In this document: positions 54,349 through 63,945 of the stretch, in pieces
How the letters are laid out: each line of letters opens with the position of its first letter
Numbering within the stretch: position 1 is the first letter of the stretch
Assembly: GCF_014197795.1 (NCBI RefSeq)
Contig: NZ_JACIGI010000015.1
Span: 1 to 64,000, forward strand
Length of the DNA stretch: 64,000 nucleotides
Source: Roseospira goensis
GTDB lineage: Bacteria; Pseudomonadota; Alphaproteobacteria; Rhodospirillales; Rhodospirillaceae
Reading direction: 5' to 3'
Translations under genes and position numbers: made by a program
Notes under the pieces: model-generated
Told to the model about the DNA's origin: nothing
Databases searched by the model: none
What the model saw: only the letters and a program-made list of their open reading frames with translations

Positions 54349-56265
54349 TCACGCCGCCGCTTCGGCGGCCTCCAGGGCCTCCTGGGCCTCCATCCAGCGG
54401 GCCTCGGCGGCCTCGATCCGCCTGCCCACCGCGCCCAGGTCCTTCTGAAGCGCGGTGAGCCGCTCCGCCGGCCCTTGGTACAGGGCCGGGTCGGCCAGCG
54501 CCGCTTCCAGCCGGGCCTTCTCGGCCGTCAACCTCTCGATGTCTTTTTCCGCCGCCTGGATCGCCTTGCGCAGCGGGGCGGTGCGCTGGCGCAACTCGGC
54601 GGCGGCGCGGCGCTCGTCCTTGCGCGTCTGGGCCGAGACCCCGCCGGCCGGGCCGCCGCCCTTGGCGGCCTCGCCCTCCGCCCGGGCCTCGCGCCGTTCC
54701 TCGCGCGCCCGCTCCAGCAAGAGCTTGCGGTAATCGGCCATGTCGCCGTCGAACGGCGCCACGGTGCCGCCATCCACCAGCCACAGCCGGTCGGCCGCCA
54801 GCTCCACCAGGAGCGGGTCGTGGGTGATCAGCACCACCGCGCCCGAGAAGGCGTTCAGGGCCGCGACCAGGGCCTCGCGGGTGTCGATGTCCAGGTGGTT
54901 GGTGGGCTCGTCCAGGATCATCAGGTGCGGCGCGGTGCGGCTCATCAGCGCGATCAGCAGCCGCGCCTTCTCCCCGCCCGACAGGTTGCCGACCGGGGTC
55001 TCGACGTGCTGGGCGGTGAAGTCGAACCGCCCCAGATGGGCGCGCAACTTGGTCTCCGTGGCCTCCGGCATCTCCCGGCGCAGGTGCCACAGCGGGCTCT
55101 GGGTGGTCACCAGTTCATCCGTCTGGTGCTGGGCGAAATAGCCCACGGTCAGCTTAGACGACGCCTGCATCCGCCCGCCCATCAGGTCGAGCCGCCCGGC
55201 CAGCACCTTGGCCAGCGTGGACTTGCCGTTGCCGTTCGCACCCAGCAGGGCGACGCGGTCGTCCATGTCCAGCCGCAGGTCGAGCCCGCGCAGCACCGGC
55301 CGACCGTCGTAGCCGGCCACGCCGCCCTCGATCGCGACCAGGGGCGGGGACAGCGGCGCCGGTTCGGGGAAGTCGAAGCTGACGGCGTGGTCTTCCACCA
55401 CCGGGGCCAGCACCTCCATCTTCTCCAGCAGCTTGATGCGGCTCTGCGCCTGGCGGGCCTTGGTGGCCTTGGCGCGGAAGCGGTCGATGAAGCCCTGAAT
55501 GCGCTGGCGCTGAGCCTGCTGCTTCTCGTAGGCGCGGGCCTGCAGGTCCATCTGCTGGCGGCGCGTGGTCTCGAAGGTGTCGTAAGGGCCGCCGTAGGCC
55601 ACCAGCTTGCCCCGGTCCAGGTGCCAGATGCGGTCCACGGCCCGGTTCAGCAGGGCGCGGTCGTGGCTGATGATCAGCACCGTGCCGGGGTAGCTCGCCA
55701 GATGGCCTTCCAGCCACAGCGTGGCCTCCAGGTCCAGGTGGTTGGTGGGCTCGTCCAGCAGCAGCAGGTCGGGGCGCGCGAACAGCACCGCCGCCAGCGC
55801 GACGCGCATGCGCCAGCCGCCGGAGTAGTCGCCCACGGGGCGGCCGTGGTGCTCGGCGGGGAAGCCCAGGCCGGACAGGATGCGCCCGGCCCGGGCCTCG
55901 GCGGTGTGGGCCTCGATGGCGGTCAGGCGCTCGTGGATCTCCGCGATGCGGTGGCCGTCGGTGGTCGCGGCCTCCTCGGCCAGCAGCGCGGCGCGCTCGG
56001 TGTCGGCGGCCAGCACGCAGTCCAGCAGCGGCGTCTCGCCCTCCGGCGCCTCCTGCGCCAGCCGGCCGACGCGGGCGCGCGGGTGCACCGTGATAGCGCC
56101 CGAATCGGGGGCGGCCTCGCCCAGGATCAGGCGCAGCAGGGTCGACTTGCCGGTGCCGTTGCGGCCCACCAGGCCGACGCGCGCCCCGGCCGGCAGCGCC
56201 GCCGAGGCGCCGTCGAACAGCACGCGCCCGCCGATGCGGTATGTCAGGTCGCGGATCTGGAGCAT
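54349..56265 (-). CDS. ABC-F family ATPase (YheS/Uup-like)
   Basis: 638 residues with two ABC domains and no membrane segments. Walker A GLVGRNGTGKSTLLRL and ALLGANGNGKSTLAKV, signatures VGDYSGGWRMRVALA and VGNLSGGEKARLLIAL, Walker B LLLLDEPTNHLDLEAT and LMILDEPTNHLDIDTR. The linker between domains (TRRQQMDLQARAYEKQQAQR) is the P-site tRNA interaction motif of ABC-F translation factors. A Glu/Arg-rich coiled C-terminal tail (about 530-638) resembles YheS/Uup. ATG 56265 is the family start. Confidence 0.93.
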   Translation of the reverse strand: MLQIRDLTYRIGGRVLFDGASAALPAGARVGLVGRNGTGKSTLLRLILGEAAPDSGAITVHPRARVGRLAQEAPEGETPLLDCVLAADTERAALLAEEAATTDGHRIAEIHERLTAIEAHTAEARAGRILSGLGFPAEHHGRPVGDYSGGWRMRVALAAVLFARPDLLLLDEPTNHLDLEATLWLEGHLASYPGTVLIISHDRALLNRAVDRIWHLDRGKLVAYGGPYDTFETTRRQQMDLQARAYEKQQAQRQRIQGFIDRFRAKATKARQAQSRIKLLEKMEVLAPVVEDHAVSFDFPEPAPLSPPLVAIEGGVAGYDGRPVLRGLDLRLDMDDRVALLGANGNGKSTLAKVLAGRLDLMGGRMQASSKLTVGYFAQHQTDELVTTQSPLWHLRREMPEATETKLRAHLGRFDFTAQHVETPVGNLSGGEKARLLIALMSRTAPHLMILDEPTNHLDIDTREALVAALNAFSGAVVLITHDPLLVELAADRLWLVDGGTVAPFDGDMADYRKLLLERAREERREARAEGEAAKGGGPAGGVSAQTRKDERRAAAELRQRTAPLRKAIQAAEKDIERLTAEKARLEAALADPALYQGPAERLTALQKDLGAVGRRIEAAEARWMEAQEALEAAEAAA

Positions 56266-56386
56266 GGCCGGGGTGATAGCATGGGCGGACCGGCCGCGAC
56301 AGGGGGCGCGGGTTGCCGCATCGGCCCGGGGCACCTATCGTGCGCGCCCAGGCCATCGTGCCTGCCATGCAAGACCCAGGGCTGCC

Positions 56387-56665
56387 ATGACCGCCGCACC
56401 GCCGCCGCATCGCGCCGACCGAAACCGCCGGCTTCGTGTCGACCCGGTCAACGTCGGCTGCAACCTGCTGTTCGGGCTGCTGCTGCTGATTCCGGTGTCG
56501 GCGCTGGCGGCGGGCGTCGTCGTGGCGGTGGCGAGCGTGCCGCTGGTGCTGGCGCTGTTCCCGATCACCCTCGCGGTGGGCGCGGTGGCGGTGGGGATCC
56601 TTTACCTGCGGCACCGCCGCGCCCGCCGGGCGCGGGCCAGGGCCGACACGGGCCGCCCGGGGTGA
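56387..56665 (+). CDS. Small two-helix membrane protein, unknown
   Basis: 92 residues: a charged start (TAAPPPHRADRNRRLRVDPV), two hydrophobic helices (LLFGLLLLIPVSALAAGVVV and PLVLALFPITLAVGAVAVGI) and a basic tail (LRHRRARRARARA). Not recognised. ATG 56387 is the first after the divergent ABC-F gene; the ribosome binding site is weak. The hydrophobic pattern and neat placement between genes support a real gene, but it could be a shadow frame. Confidence 0.5.
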   Translation: MTAAPPPHRADRNRRLRVDPVNVGCNLLFGLLLLIPVSALAAGVVVAVASVPLVLALFPITLAVGAVAVGILYLRHRRARRARARADTGRPG

Positions 56666-56672
56666 GGAGCCT

Positions 56673-57389
56673 CTACTGTGGCGGCATGCGCCCCTGCATC
56701 ATGTCCTGCATTCGCATCGGCGGCGCCGGCAAGGTGAAGGCGTCGGCAGGCGGCGCCTCGGGCGAGATCGTCGCCAGCCGGAAGCGGTCGCCGTAGCGCA
56801 GCAGGCCGCGCCCGGCCAGCGCATCGGCACGGGCGTCCTCGGTGCGCTCCAGGGCGCGCCCGAAGGCCTGGAACGCCTGCGTGAACGCCACCGCCAGCGG
56901 ATCGTCGCTGAGCACCAGGGTATCGGTGCGGGTGGCCCCGGTGCCGTCCACCCAGACCAGGTCGTGGACGTCCCCGGTCAGGCCGGCCAGGGTCTCGGTG
57001 CCGCCGGTCGGGGTCAGGCTGACCACGGCGGCGGCGGTGTGACGGTCGAGGAAGGCGCCGCCGTCCGGCGCCTGGGCCATCGGCGTGCCGGCGGCCGTCT
57101 CCGGCATGGGGCCCATCTCCATGACCAGGGGCACGCCGCCCTGACGCATCACCACATAGGCGCTGCCGTCGCGCACCAGCGTAAAGCCGGGGCGGCGCGG
57201 CATGTCCATGCGGGCGGTGTCGCCGTCGAGCCAACGCACCGTCATGGAGCGCGCCCCTTGCGGGGTCTCGGTCTCGACAGTGGCCGTGCCCGCGGCCAGC
57301 GCCGGGCCGGCCGCCACGACCAGGGCGAGGGCGGGGGCGAGGGCGAGGGCGGGGGCCAGCAGCGCGGCCAAGGCGCGGGTCATCGTCAT
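56673..57389 (-). CDS. Predicted secreted protein of unknown function
   Basis: 238 residues with a signal peptide (TRALAALLAPALALAPALAL, cleavage near PALAAG). The mature part has SMTVRWLDGDTARMDMPRRP, YVVMRQGGVPLVMEMG and PTGGTETLAGLTGDVHDLVW, the pattern of periplasmic beta-rich domains related to DUF4412-like proteins; that relation is a guess. The C-terminus is Met/Pro-rich (PPMRMQDMMQGRMPPQ). ATG 57389 follows GGAG; a second ATG is two codons on. Confidence 0.7.
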   Translation of the reverse strand: MTMTRALAALLAPALALAPALALVVAAGPALAAGTATVETETPQGARSMTVRWLDGDTARMDMPRRPGFTLVRDGSAYVVMRQGGVPLVMEMGPMPETAAGTPMAQAPDGGAFLDRHTAAAVVSLTPTGGTETLAGLTGDVHDLVWVDGTGATRTDTLVLSDDPLAVAFTQAFQAFGRALERTEDARADALAGRGLLRYGDRFRLATISPEAPPADAFTLPAPPMRMQDMMQGRMPPQ

Positions 57390-57548
57390 GGCGGGGCTCC
57401 GGGCGACGGGGTGGCAGACACGGGAAGCGCGTCGGCGGTCCGACAGGTCCCCGGCACATGGGCGCGGCGCGCCCATGCCGCAAGCCGCGCCCGGCCTCTC
57501 GGACCCGTCGTGTCGCGGAACCGTCACACCCGGCCCTGTTTGGCCGCG

Positions 57549-57577
57549 TTGACAACACCGGACCGCCTCGGCAATAT
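57549..57577 (+). promoter_or_regulatory. Candidate promoter of the argD operon
   Basis: Consensus -35 TTGACA (57549-57554) and CAATAT (57572-57577) 17 bases apart, about 190 bases before argD. The -10 is only a partial match. The 383-base divergent gap shows no other gene. Confidence 0.4.
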
Positions 57578-57772
57578 CCACGCTTTCCTGGGCCGTGCGC
57601 CGGCAAGCGCGCGGCCCGTTGGTTTTCCTCCCGGGGGTGTCCCCGGCGCGAGGTATCGAGGGACCGGGACATCCGGGCGGGGCCACTGTTGAAGGGCGCC
57701 CGAGCGGGCGTCGCGGCGATCTGTCGTTCCGCGCCGGCCTGTCGTCCCCGGCGCGAGACGCGGACCACGCCC

Positions 57773-58948
57773 ATGACCATGCCGGCCCTTATGGAGACCT
57801 ACGCCCGCGCGGACCTTGCCTTCGACCACGGCGAAGGCGCCTGGCTGACGACGACCGACGGGCGACGATTCCTGGACTTCGGCGCCGGCATCGCGGTCTC
57901 CGCCCTGGGCCACGCCCACCCCCGCCTGGTCGAGGCGCTGCGGACCCAGGCCGGCAAGCTGTGGCACACCTCCAATCTGTACCGCATCCCGGGCCAGGAG
58001 CGGGTGGCCGAGACCCTGGTGGCGCACAGCTTCGCGGACTCGGTGTTCTTCTGCTCCACCGGGCTGGAGGCCAACGAGGCCGCGCTCAAGATGGCGCGCA
58101 AGGTGGCCCACGACGCCGGCCATCCGGAGCGGGACCGCTTCGTCGTGGCCGGCGGGGCGTTCCACGGCCGCTCCTTCGCCTCGATGGCGGCCGGCGGCAA
58201 TCCCAAACACATGACCGGGTTCGGCCCGCTGCTGGACGGCTTCGACCGGGTGGCCTTCGGGAACCTCAACGAGGCCCGCCAGGCCGTGGGCGAGCGGACC
58301 TGCGCCGTCCTGGTCGAGCCAGTGCAGGGCGAGGGCGGCATCCGCCCGGCGCCCGAGGACTACCTGGCCGGCCTGCGGGCGCTGTGCGACGAGTTCGGCC
58401 TGCTGCTGATCCTGGACGAGATCCAGACCGGCGTCGGCCGCACCGGCACCCTGTTCGCCTACGAGCACAGCGGCATCACCCCCGACATCCTGACCGCGGC
58501 CAAGGGCCTGGGCGGCGGCTTCCCGGTCGGGGCGCTGCTGGCCACCGAGGCGTGCGCCCGCGCCTTCACCGCCGGCAGCCACGGCACCACCTTCGGCGGC
58601 AATCCGCTGGCGATGGCGGTGGCCGAAGCGGTGCTGGCCGAGGTGCTGGCCCCGGACTTCCTGGCGCGCGTGCGCCGGATCGGCGCCGACCTGGGGGAGC
58701 GCCTGGACGCCGTGGTGCGGGACTATCCCACCGTCCTGGCCGGGGCGCGCGGCCTGGGCCTGATGCGGGGCCTGATCTGTAGGGTTCCCAACGGCGACGT
58801 GATCGCCGCCTGCCGCGACCAGGGTCTGCTGCTGGTGCCGGCCGCCGACAACGTGGCGCGCGTGCTGCCGCCGCTCATCATCGATTCCGCCGAGGTGGAC
58901 GCCGCGATCGAGAAGCTGCGGGCCGCCTGCGCAACACTGGCGACGTGA
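57773..58948 (+). CDS. argD: Acetylornithine aminotransferase
   Basis: 391-residue class III PLP aminotransferase of arginine synthesis. [60 protein letters not shown] and the PLP lysine in [18 protein letters not shown] are clear. It may also serve as succinyldiaminopimelate aminotransferase. Start ATG 57773 or 57779. It is followed after one base by argF and then hslO, a cluster conserved in alphaproteobacteria. Confidence 0.95.
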   Translation: MTMPALMETYARADLAFDHGEGAWLTTTDGRRFLDFGAGIAVSALGHAHPRLVEALRTQAGKLWHTSNLYRIPGQERVAETLVAHSFADSVFFCSTGLEANEAALKMARKVAHDAGHPERDRFVVAGGAFHGRSFASMAAGGNPKHMTGFGPLLDGFDRVAFGNLNEARQAVGERTCAVLVEPVQGEGGIRPAPEDYLAGLRALCDEFGLLLILDEIQTGVGRTGTLFAYEHSGITPDILTAAKGLGGGFPVGALLATEACARAFTAGSHGTTFGGNPLAMAVAEAVLAEVLAPDFLARVRRIGADLGERLDAVVRDYPTVLAGARGLGLMRGLICRVPNGDVIAACRDQGLLLVPAADNVARVLPPLIIDSAEVDAAIEKLRAACATLAT

Positions 58949-58949
58949 C

Positions 58950-59918
58950 ATGAACAAGCAGAGCTTCCCCAGCGGCCCGACCGCCCCCCGGTCCGGCGCC
59001 ACCCCCCGCCATTTCCTCGACCTCGACCAGGTCGACGGCGCCGCCCTGACCGGCATCCTCGACCTGGCCGAGCGCCTCAAGGACCAGGGCGCGGCCCGCG
59101 CCGTGGGCCGGGACCGACCGCTGGCCGGCAAGACCCTGGTGCTGATCTTCGAGAAGAACTCGACCCGCACCCGGGTCTCGTTCGAGGTCGCCATGCGCCA
59201 GCTCGGCGGCGACGTCATCGTGCTGGAGGGCGACAAGAGCCAGTTGGGCCGCGGCGAGACCGTCGCCGACACCGCGCGCGTGCTGTCGCGCTACGTCGAC
59301 GCCATCATGATCCGCACCAGCGCGCCGGAGAAGCTGGCGGAGATGGCCCGCTTCGCCTCCGTGCCGGTCATCAACGGCCTGACCGACGTCGCCCACCCCT
59401 GCCAGCTCATGGCCGACATGCTGACCCTGCGCGCGCACAAGGGCGCCGACCTGCGCGGGCGCGTGGTGACCTGGGCCGGCGACGGCAACAACGTGGCCCA
59501 GTCCTGGGTCAAGGCCGCCGCCCGCTTCGGGTTCGAGCTGCGCCTGGCCTGCCCGGACCCGCTGCGGGTCGACCGCAGCGTGGTCGACTGGGCGCTGGCC
59601 CAGGGGGCGCGGGTGGTCGAGGGGACCGATCCGGAAACCCTGGTGGCGGGTGCCGACTGCGTGGTCACCGACACCTGGGTGTCGATGGGCGACAAGGACG
59701 CCGCCGACCGCCACAACATGCTGCGGCCGTATCAGGTCAACGAGGCCCTGATGGCCCGGGCCGCGCCCGACGCCGTCTTCATGCACTGCCTGCCGGCGCA
59801 TCGCGGCGAGGAGGTGACCGACGCGGTCATCGACGGGCCGCAGTCGGTGGTGTGGGACGAGGCCGAGAACCGCCTGCACGCCCAGAAGGGGATCCTGGCG
59901 TGGTGCCTGGGGGATTGA
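58950..59918 (+). CDS. argF: Ornithine carbamoyltransferase
   Basis: 322 residues. Carbamoyl-phosphate site [48 protein letters not shown], and the ornithine-side [19 protein letters not shown] (HCLP) are complete. It makes citrulline from ornithine. About 18 extra residues precede the usual start. One base separates it from the argD stop, so co-translation is likely. Confidence 0.96.
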   Translation: MNKQSFPSGPTAPRSGATPRHFLDLDQVDGAALTGILDLAERLKDQGAARAVGRDRPLAGKTLVLIFEKNSTRTRVSFEVAMRQLGGDVIVLEGDKSQLGRGETVADTARVLSRYVDAIMIRTSAPEKLAEMARFASVPVINGLTDVAHPCQLMADMLTLRAHKGADLRGRVVTWAGDGNNVAQSWVKAAARFGFELRLACPDPLRVDRSVVDWALAQGARVVEGTDPETLVAGADCVVTDTWVSMGDKDAADRHNMLRPYQVNEALMARAAPDAVFMHCLPAHRGEEVTDAVIDGPQSVVWDEAENRLHAQKGILAWCLGD

Positions 59919-59997
59919 GGCCCGCGGCCGGCGGCCCCCGGTGACCACCCGACCCCGCCCCCCGACCCCACCCCCCGACCCCGGACATGGATCCGTC

Positions 59998-60969
59998 ATG
60001 AGTGAACAGACGCCCTGGGACGACACCCTTTACGGGTTCCACCTGGCGGGCGGTCTGGTGCGCGGCCGCCTGGTGCGGATGGGAAGCGCGCTCGACGACC
60101 TGCTGAGCCGCCACGACTACCCCCCGGTGGTCAACACCCTGGTCGCCGAGACCACGGTGCTGGCCGTCGCGCTGGCCGGCGGCCTCAAGTACGATGGTGT
60201 GTTCACCCTGCAGACCAGCAGCGGCGGCCCGATTCCGACCCTGATGGCCGACGTGACCAGCACCGGCGACGTGCGCGCGGTGGCCCGGCTGGACCGCGAC
60301 CGGCTGGACGCCGTGCTGGCCGGGCAGGGGCCGCAGGCCGACGCCGGCGATGCGGCCGCGATCGGCCTGCCGGCCCTGCTGGGGCGCGGGCACGTGGCGT
60401 TCACCGTCGACCAGGGGCCCGGCACCGAGCGCTATCAGGGCATCACCGAACTGGTGGGCGCGACCCTGGCCGACAGCGTCGAGCACTACTTCCGCCAGTC
60501 CGAGCAGTTGCCCACGGTGATGCTGTCGGCGGCGCGCCGCGACCCCGCCGAGGGCTGGCGCGGCGGCTGCGTGCTGTTGCAGCGCATGCCGCCGGAGGCC
60601 GGCGGCCGCGAGGGGCCGGCGGCCGAGGACGCCTGGCAGACCGCCGGCGTGCTGCTGGACAGCCTGGGGGCGGACGAACTGCTGGACCCGGCCCTGACGC
60701 CGGAGCGCATCGTGCACCGCCTGTTCCACGGCGAGGCCCTGGTGCCCGGCGAGACCCGTCCGCTGCGCTTCGGCTGCCGCTGCTCGCGCGAAAAGGTGGA
60801 GGCGGCGCTGGGCCGCTTCCCGCGCGCCGAGCTGGAGAACATGAAGCAGGACGACGGCCTGGTGACCGCATCTTGCCAATTCTGCGCTGCACACTATACC
60901 TTTAGCGATAACGACCTCGACGCCCTGGCCAGCGACCGGGACGCCCCGGACGCCCCCGGCCCGGCATGA
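59998..60969 (+). CDS. hslO: Redox-regulated chaperone Hsp33
   Basis: 323 residues. The C-terminal redox switch has C-x-C (FGCRCSREKVE) and C-x2-C (ASCQFCAAHY), which bind zinc when reduced; oxidation activates the holdase. N-terminal body: GRLVRMGSALDDLLSRHDYP and LKYDGVFTLQTSSGGPIPTLM. ATG 59998 matches the family; the frame is open to 59941. Third gene of argD-argF-hslO. Codon use near the 3' end drifts to a few AT-rich codons (60885-60915) without disrupting the frame. Confidence 0.95.
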   Translation: MSEQTPWDDTLYGFHLAGGLVRGRLVRMGSALDDLLSRHDYPPVVNTLVAETTVLAVALAGGLKYDGVFTLQTSSGGPIPTLMADVTSTGDVRAVARLDRDRLDAVLAGQGPQADAGDAAAIGLPALLGRGHVAFTVDQGPGTERYQGITELVGATLADSVEHYFRQSEQLPTVMLSAARRDPAEGWRGGCVLLQRMPPEAGGREGPAAEDAWQTAGVLLDSLGADELLDPALTPERIVHRLFHGEALVPGETRPLRFGCRCSREKVEAALGRFPRAELENMKQDDGLVTASCQFCAAHYTFSDNDLDALASDRDAPDAPGPA

Positions 60970-61023
60970 TCGACAGCGCGACCCCGGGCCCGACCCGGGA
61001 CGGATGGTGAACGGCGGCACCCC

Positions 61024-61686
61024 ATGGCGAGGCTTCCCCCGGGCGGTCCTTCGGTGCGATGCGCGACGCGCAGGCAGGTGATGCGCGTGCTGGCGGCGGC
61101 CGGCGCGGCGATCGGCACCGGGGGTCTGGCGGCCTGCACCGACCCGCCGGACCGCCCGGTGTTCCCGACCCTGGCCTTCTCGCACAAGCCGCCGTTCCTG
61201 TTCCGCGCCGCTAGGGTAGATGTAAGGTCTGAATACAACCGGCCGGGTCGCCCGCCCCACGTCGAGCACGAAATGCCGCTGGCCCCGGACCGCGCCGCCG
61301 GCCAGTGGGCGGAGGATCGCCTCCAGGCCAACGGCACCGGCGACGCCGTGGTGCGCTTCACCGTGCACGACGCCAGCGTGGTCGAGAAGCGCCTGACGGT
61401 GGAACGCGGCCTGAGCGGCCTGCTGAAGAACGAGCAGGCGGAGAGCTACCACGCCCAGCTCGAAGGCACGGTCGAGATGGTCGATGCCCTCACCGGCATT
61501 GCGCTCGCCGCCGCCACCGCCAAGGTGTGGCGCAGCCAGACCCTGCCCGAGAGCGCCACCGCCAACGCCCGCGACCGCATGTGGTTCGACCTGGTCGAGG
61601 CCCTGATCACCGACTTCGACCGCACCATGACCGCGCGCATCGACACCCACCTGGGCGACTACCTGGTGACCGGTCCGGCGGCGTAG
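61024..61686 (+). CDS. Predicted lipoprotein of unknown function
   Basis: 220 residues. A basic N-terminus (ATRRQVMRV) and a short hydrophobic stretch ending GGLAAC give a lipobox, so it is probably a lipoprotein. The body (FPTLAFSHKPPFLFRAARVD, VVEKRLTVERGLSGLLKNEQ, MWFDLVEALITDFDRTMTAR) looks like a compact alpha/beta domain. Not recognised; similar hypothetical proteins occur near hslO in related bacteria as far as I recall, which I cannot verify. ATG 61081 is an alternative start. Confidence 0.7.
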   Translation: MARLPPGGPSVRCATRRQVMRVLAAAGAAIGTGGLAACTDPPDRPVFPTLAFSHKPPFLFRAARVDVRSEYNRPGRPPHVEHEMPLAPDRAAGQWAEDRLQANGTGDAVVRFTVHDASVVEKRLTVERGLSGLLKNEQAESYHAQLEGTVEMVDALTGIALAAATAKVWRSQTLPESATANARDRMWFDLVEALITDFDRTMTARIDTHLGDYLVTGPAA

Positions 61687-61751
61687 CGGCGCGCCGGGGC
61701 ATCGGCGCGCCGTCCTGTCCCCCGGCGCGCCCCGTGGGTTCCCTACCGGGT

Positions 61752-62216
61752 CTACCCTCCGGGCAGGATGTCGCCGAGATTGTCGAGGATCGACACCAGG
61801 ATCATGGCGCCGATGATCAGCAGCGCCAGCCAGACCGCGACCTGAAAGACGATGGCCCCGGCCCCGAGCCCGGCCCCGACCGCCAGCGCCCGCGGCGACT
61901 CCCCACGCAGCAGGCCCACGGCCGCGACCACCAGGGCGGCGCCGCCGGCCACCAGGGCCACCACGACCATGATACGGTCGATGGTCCAGGGCGGGGCCTG
62001 CGGCTCGGGCTTCGGCTCGCCGGCCAGCTTGCGCGCGGCGGCGTCGCGGATGTCGCTGGCGATGTCGACGATGGTGGTGCCGAGCGAGTCCTGCGGCGCG
62101 AACGGCCCGGCCGCGAACTGGATCAGCACCAGGAGCAGCGCGGCCCCCCCGAGAATGACCGCCACACCGGCGGCGCCGGTGAAGGGGCTCCTCGTCTGCG
62201 CGGTGTGTGCACCCAT
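61752..62216 (-). CDS. Membrane protein of unknown function
   Basis: 154 residues with three or four hydrophobic helices (AGVAVILGGAALLLVLIQFA; IMVVVALVAGGAALVVAAVG; AVGAGLGAGAIVFQVAVWLA LLIIGAMILVSIL). A soluble loop with GTTIVDIASDIRDAAARKLA lies between the first two. ATG 62216 is preceded by GAAGGAG at good spacing. Not recognised; no operon partner on its strand within 250 bases. Confidence 0.7.
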   Translation of the reverse strand: MGAHTAQTRSPFTGAAGVAVILGGAALLLVLIQFAAGPFAPQDSLGTTIVDIASDIRDAAARKLAGEPKPEPQAPPWTIDRIMVVVALVAGGAALVVAAVGLLRGESPRALAVGAGLGAGAIVFQVAVWLALLIIGAMILVSILDNLGDILPGG

Positions 62217-62469
62217 CGGCCGGGCTCCTTCCGTTTGCGGAACGTCGAGGACGAAGACACTCGGAGGATACCCGAACCGGACACCGGGAGCGATGAGTCT
62301 GCACATGAGCCAGAGCAACCGGGTGACGGAAGCCGCGCGGCACGGGAAGAGACCCTTTAGATAGAAAAAATGGGATCTTCGCCCGTATTTCGTCATTGCG
62401 CGCCTGCGTCTTCAGACGCGGGCATGGCCATCCAGGGCGACTGGTGCTGCCTCTTCGCCCGGGCCGCGC

Positions 62470-63828
62470 CTACTTGCCGATGCAGAAGTCGCGGAAGATG
62501 ACGTCGAGCAGGTCCTCGACGTCGACCCGGCCGGTCAGCCGCCCCAGGGCGCGCGCGGCCAACCTCAGGTCCTCCGCCACCAGTTCGGGCAGGGGGGCGT
62601 CCAGGGCGCGGACCAGAGCATCGTGGGTCTCGGCCAGGGCGTGGCGGTGGCGCGCCCGCGTCAGCGGCGGCGGCGCGCCGACCCCGGCCTCGGCCAGCGC
62701 CCGCACCCGCGTGCTCAGGGTCGCCAGCAGCGCGTCCAGCCCGGCCCCGGTGGCCAGCGACAGGGGCAGGGGCGCCCGGCCGTCCGACAGCACCGCCGGC
62801 GGTGCGCCGCCCCGCACATCCATTTTGTTCAGAACCACGATCACCTCAGGATCCGCGGCCAGATCAACGACCGCCGGATCCAGCGGGTCCGCCGCCGCGC
62901 CGTCCAGCAACAGCAGCCGCAGGTCGGCCGCGTCGGCGCGGGCGTGGGCGCGGCGCACGCCTTCGCGTTCGATGAGGTCGGCCGTGTCGCGCAGGCCGGC
63001 GGTGTCGGCCAGCACCACCGGATAGCCGCCCAGGTCCAGGTGAACCTCCACGATATCGCGCGTCGTGCCGGCGAGGGCCGAGACGATGGCCGCCTCGCGC
63101 CGGGCCAGGGCGTTGACCAGGCTGGACTTGCCGGCGTTGGGCGGGCCGAGCACCGCCACGTGCACGCCGTCGCGCAGCCGTTCGCCCCGGGGCGGTTCGG
63201 CCAGGTGGGCGGCGATCTCTCCGGCCAGCGCAGTCATGTCGGTCCGCAGCGCCGGCAGCAGGGCTTCGGGCAGGTCCTCGTCGGAGAAGTCGATGGTCGC
63301 TTCCAGGTGGGCGAGGGTACGCACCAGCCGGTCGCGCCAGCCGTCGGTCAGGCGGGCCAGGGCGCCGTCCCTCTGGCGCAACGCCTGGCGACGTTGCGCG
63401 GCGGTCTCGGCGTCGATCAGGTCGGCCAGGCCCTCGACGGCGGTCAGGTCCAGCTTGCCGGCCTCGAAGGCGCGGCGGGTGAAGGCGCCGGGCTCGGCCG
63501 GGACCAGGCCGGGCAGGCCGGCCAGGGCGTCGAGGATCGCCCGCGTGACCGCGCGGCCGCCGTGGCCGTGCAGCTCGGCCACGTCCTCGCCGGTGAAGCT
63601 GTGCGGGGCGGGGAAGAACAGGGCCAGGCCGTCGTCCAGGATCTCCCCGCTGGCGGGGTCGCGGAAGCGGGCGCGCACGGCGCGGCGGGGTGGGGGAGGT
63701 GCAGGGCGGTCGGCGAGCGCACACAGGGCGGCGCCCGCCCGCGGTCCGCTGACGCGGATCACCGCCACCCCGGCGCGGCCGGGGGCGGTGGACAGGGCGA
63801 ACAGGGTCGGGGCGTCGGGGTGGGTCAT
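62470..63828 (-). CDS. mnmE: tRNA uridine-5-carboxymethylaminomethyl modification GTPase MnmE
   Basis: 452 residues. N-terminal tetrahydrofolate-binding domain (TLFALSTAPGRAGVAVIRVS, SFTGEDVAELHGHGG), G domain with GPPNAGKSSLVNAL (G1), AGTTRDIVEV (G2), DTAGLRDT (G3) and NKMD (G4), and the C-terminal ending FCIGK whose Cys is essential. It modifies wobble uridines with MnmG, which is not in the window. ATG 63828 is the family start, though no good ribosome binding site precedes it; ATG 63864 is in frame. Confidence 0.96.
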   Translation of the reverse strand: MTHPDAPTLFALSTAPGRAGVAVIRVSGPRAGAALCALADRPAPPPPRRAVRARFRDPASGEILDDGLALFFPAPHSFTGEDVAELHGHGGRAVTRAILDALAGLPGLVPAEPGAFTRRAFEAGKLDLTAVEGLADLIDAETAAQRRQALRQRDGALARLTDGWRDRLVRTLAHLEATIDFSDEDLPEALLPALRTDMTALAGEIAAHLAEPPRGERLRDGVHVAVLGPPNAGKSSLVNALARREAAIVSALAGTTRDIVEVHLDLGGYPVVLADTAGLRDTADLIEREGVRRAHARADAADLRLLLLDGAAADPLDPAVVDLAADPEVIVVLNKMDVRGGAPPAVLSDGRAPLPLSLATGAGLDALLATLSTRVRALAEAGVGAPPPLTRARHRHALAETHDALVRALDAPLPELVAEDLRLAARALGRLTGRVDVEDLLDVIFRDFCIGK

Positions 63829-63921
63829 GGCGGGGAGGATGCCGCTGCCCGCCTCGGACCGCAATCGGGTTGCCGAAGCCCGGTCGCCGCGGCCACGACG
63901 CTGCGCCTTTCCGGCGGTCTT

Positions 63922-63945
63922 GCCCCCACGCTCCTGCGTGGGCGA
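63922..63945. repeat. Family A half element, copy A5
   Basis: CCCACGC-tcct-GCGTGGG within GCCCCCACGCTCCTGCGTGGGCGA, upstream of mnmE near the window end. It is a single hairpin with the same loop as units in arrays A2 and A3. The remaining bases to 64000 hold no gene that I can support. Confidence 0.65.
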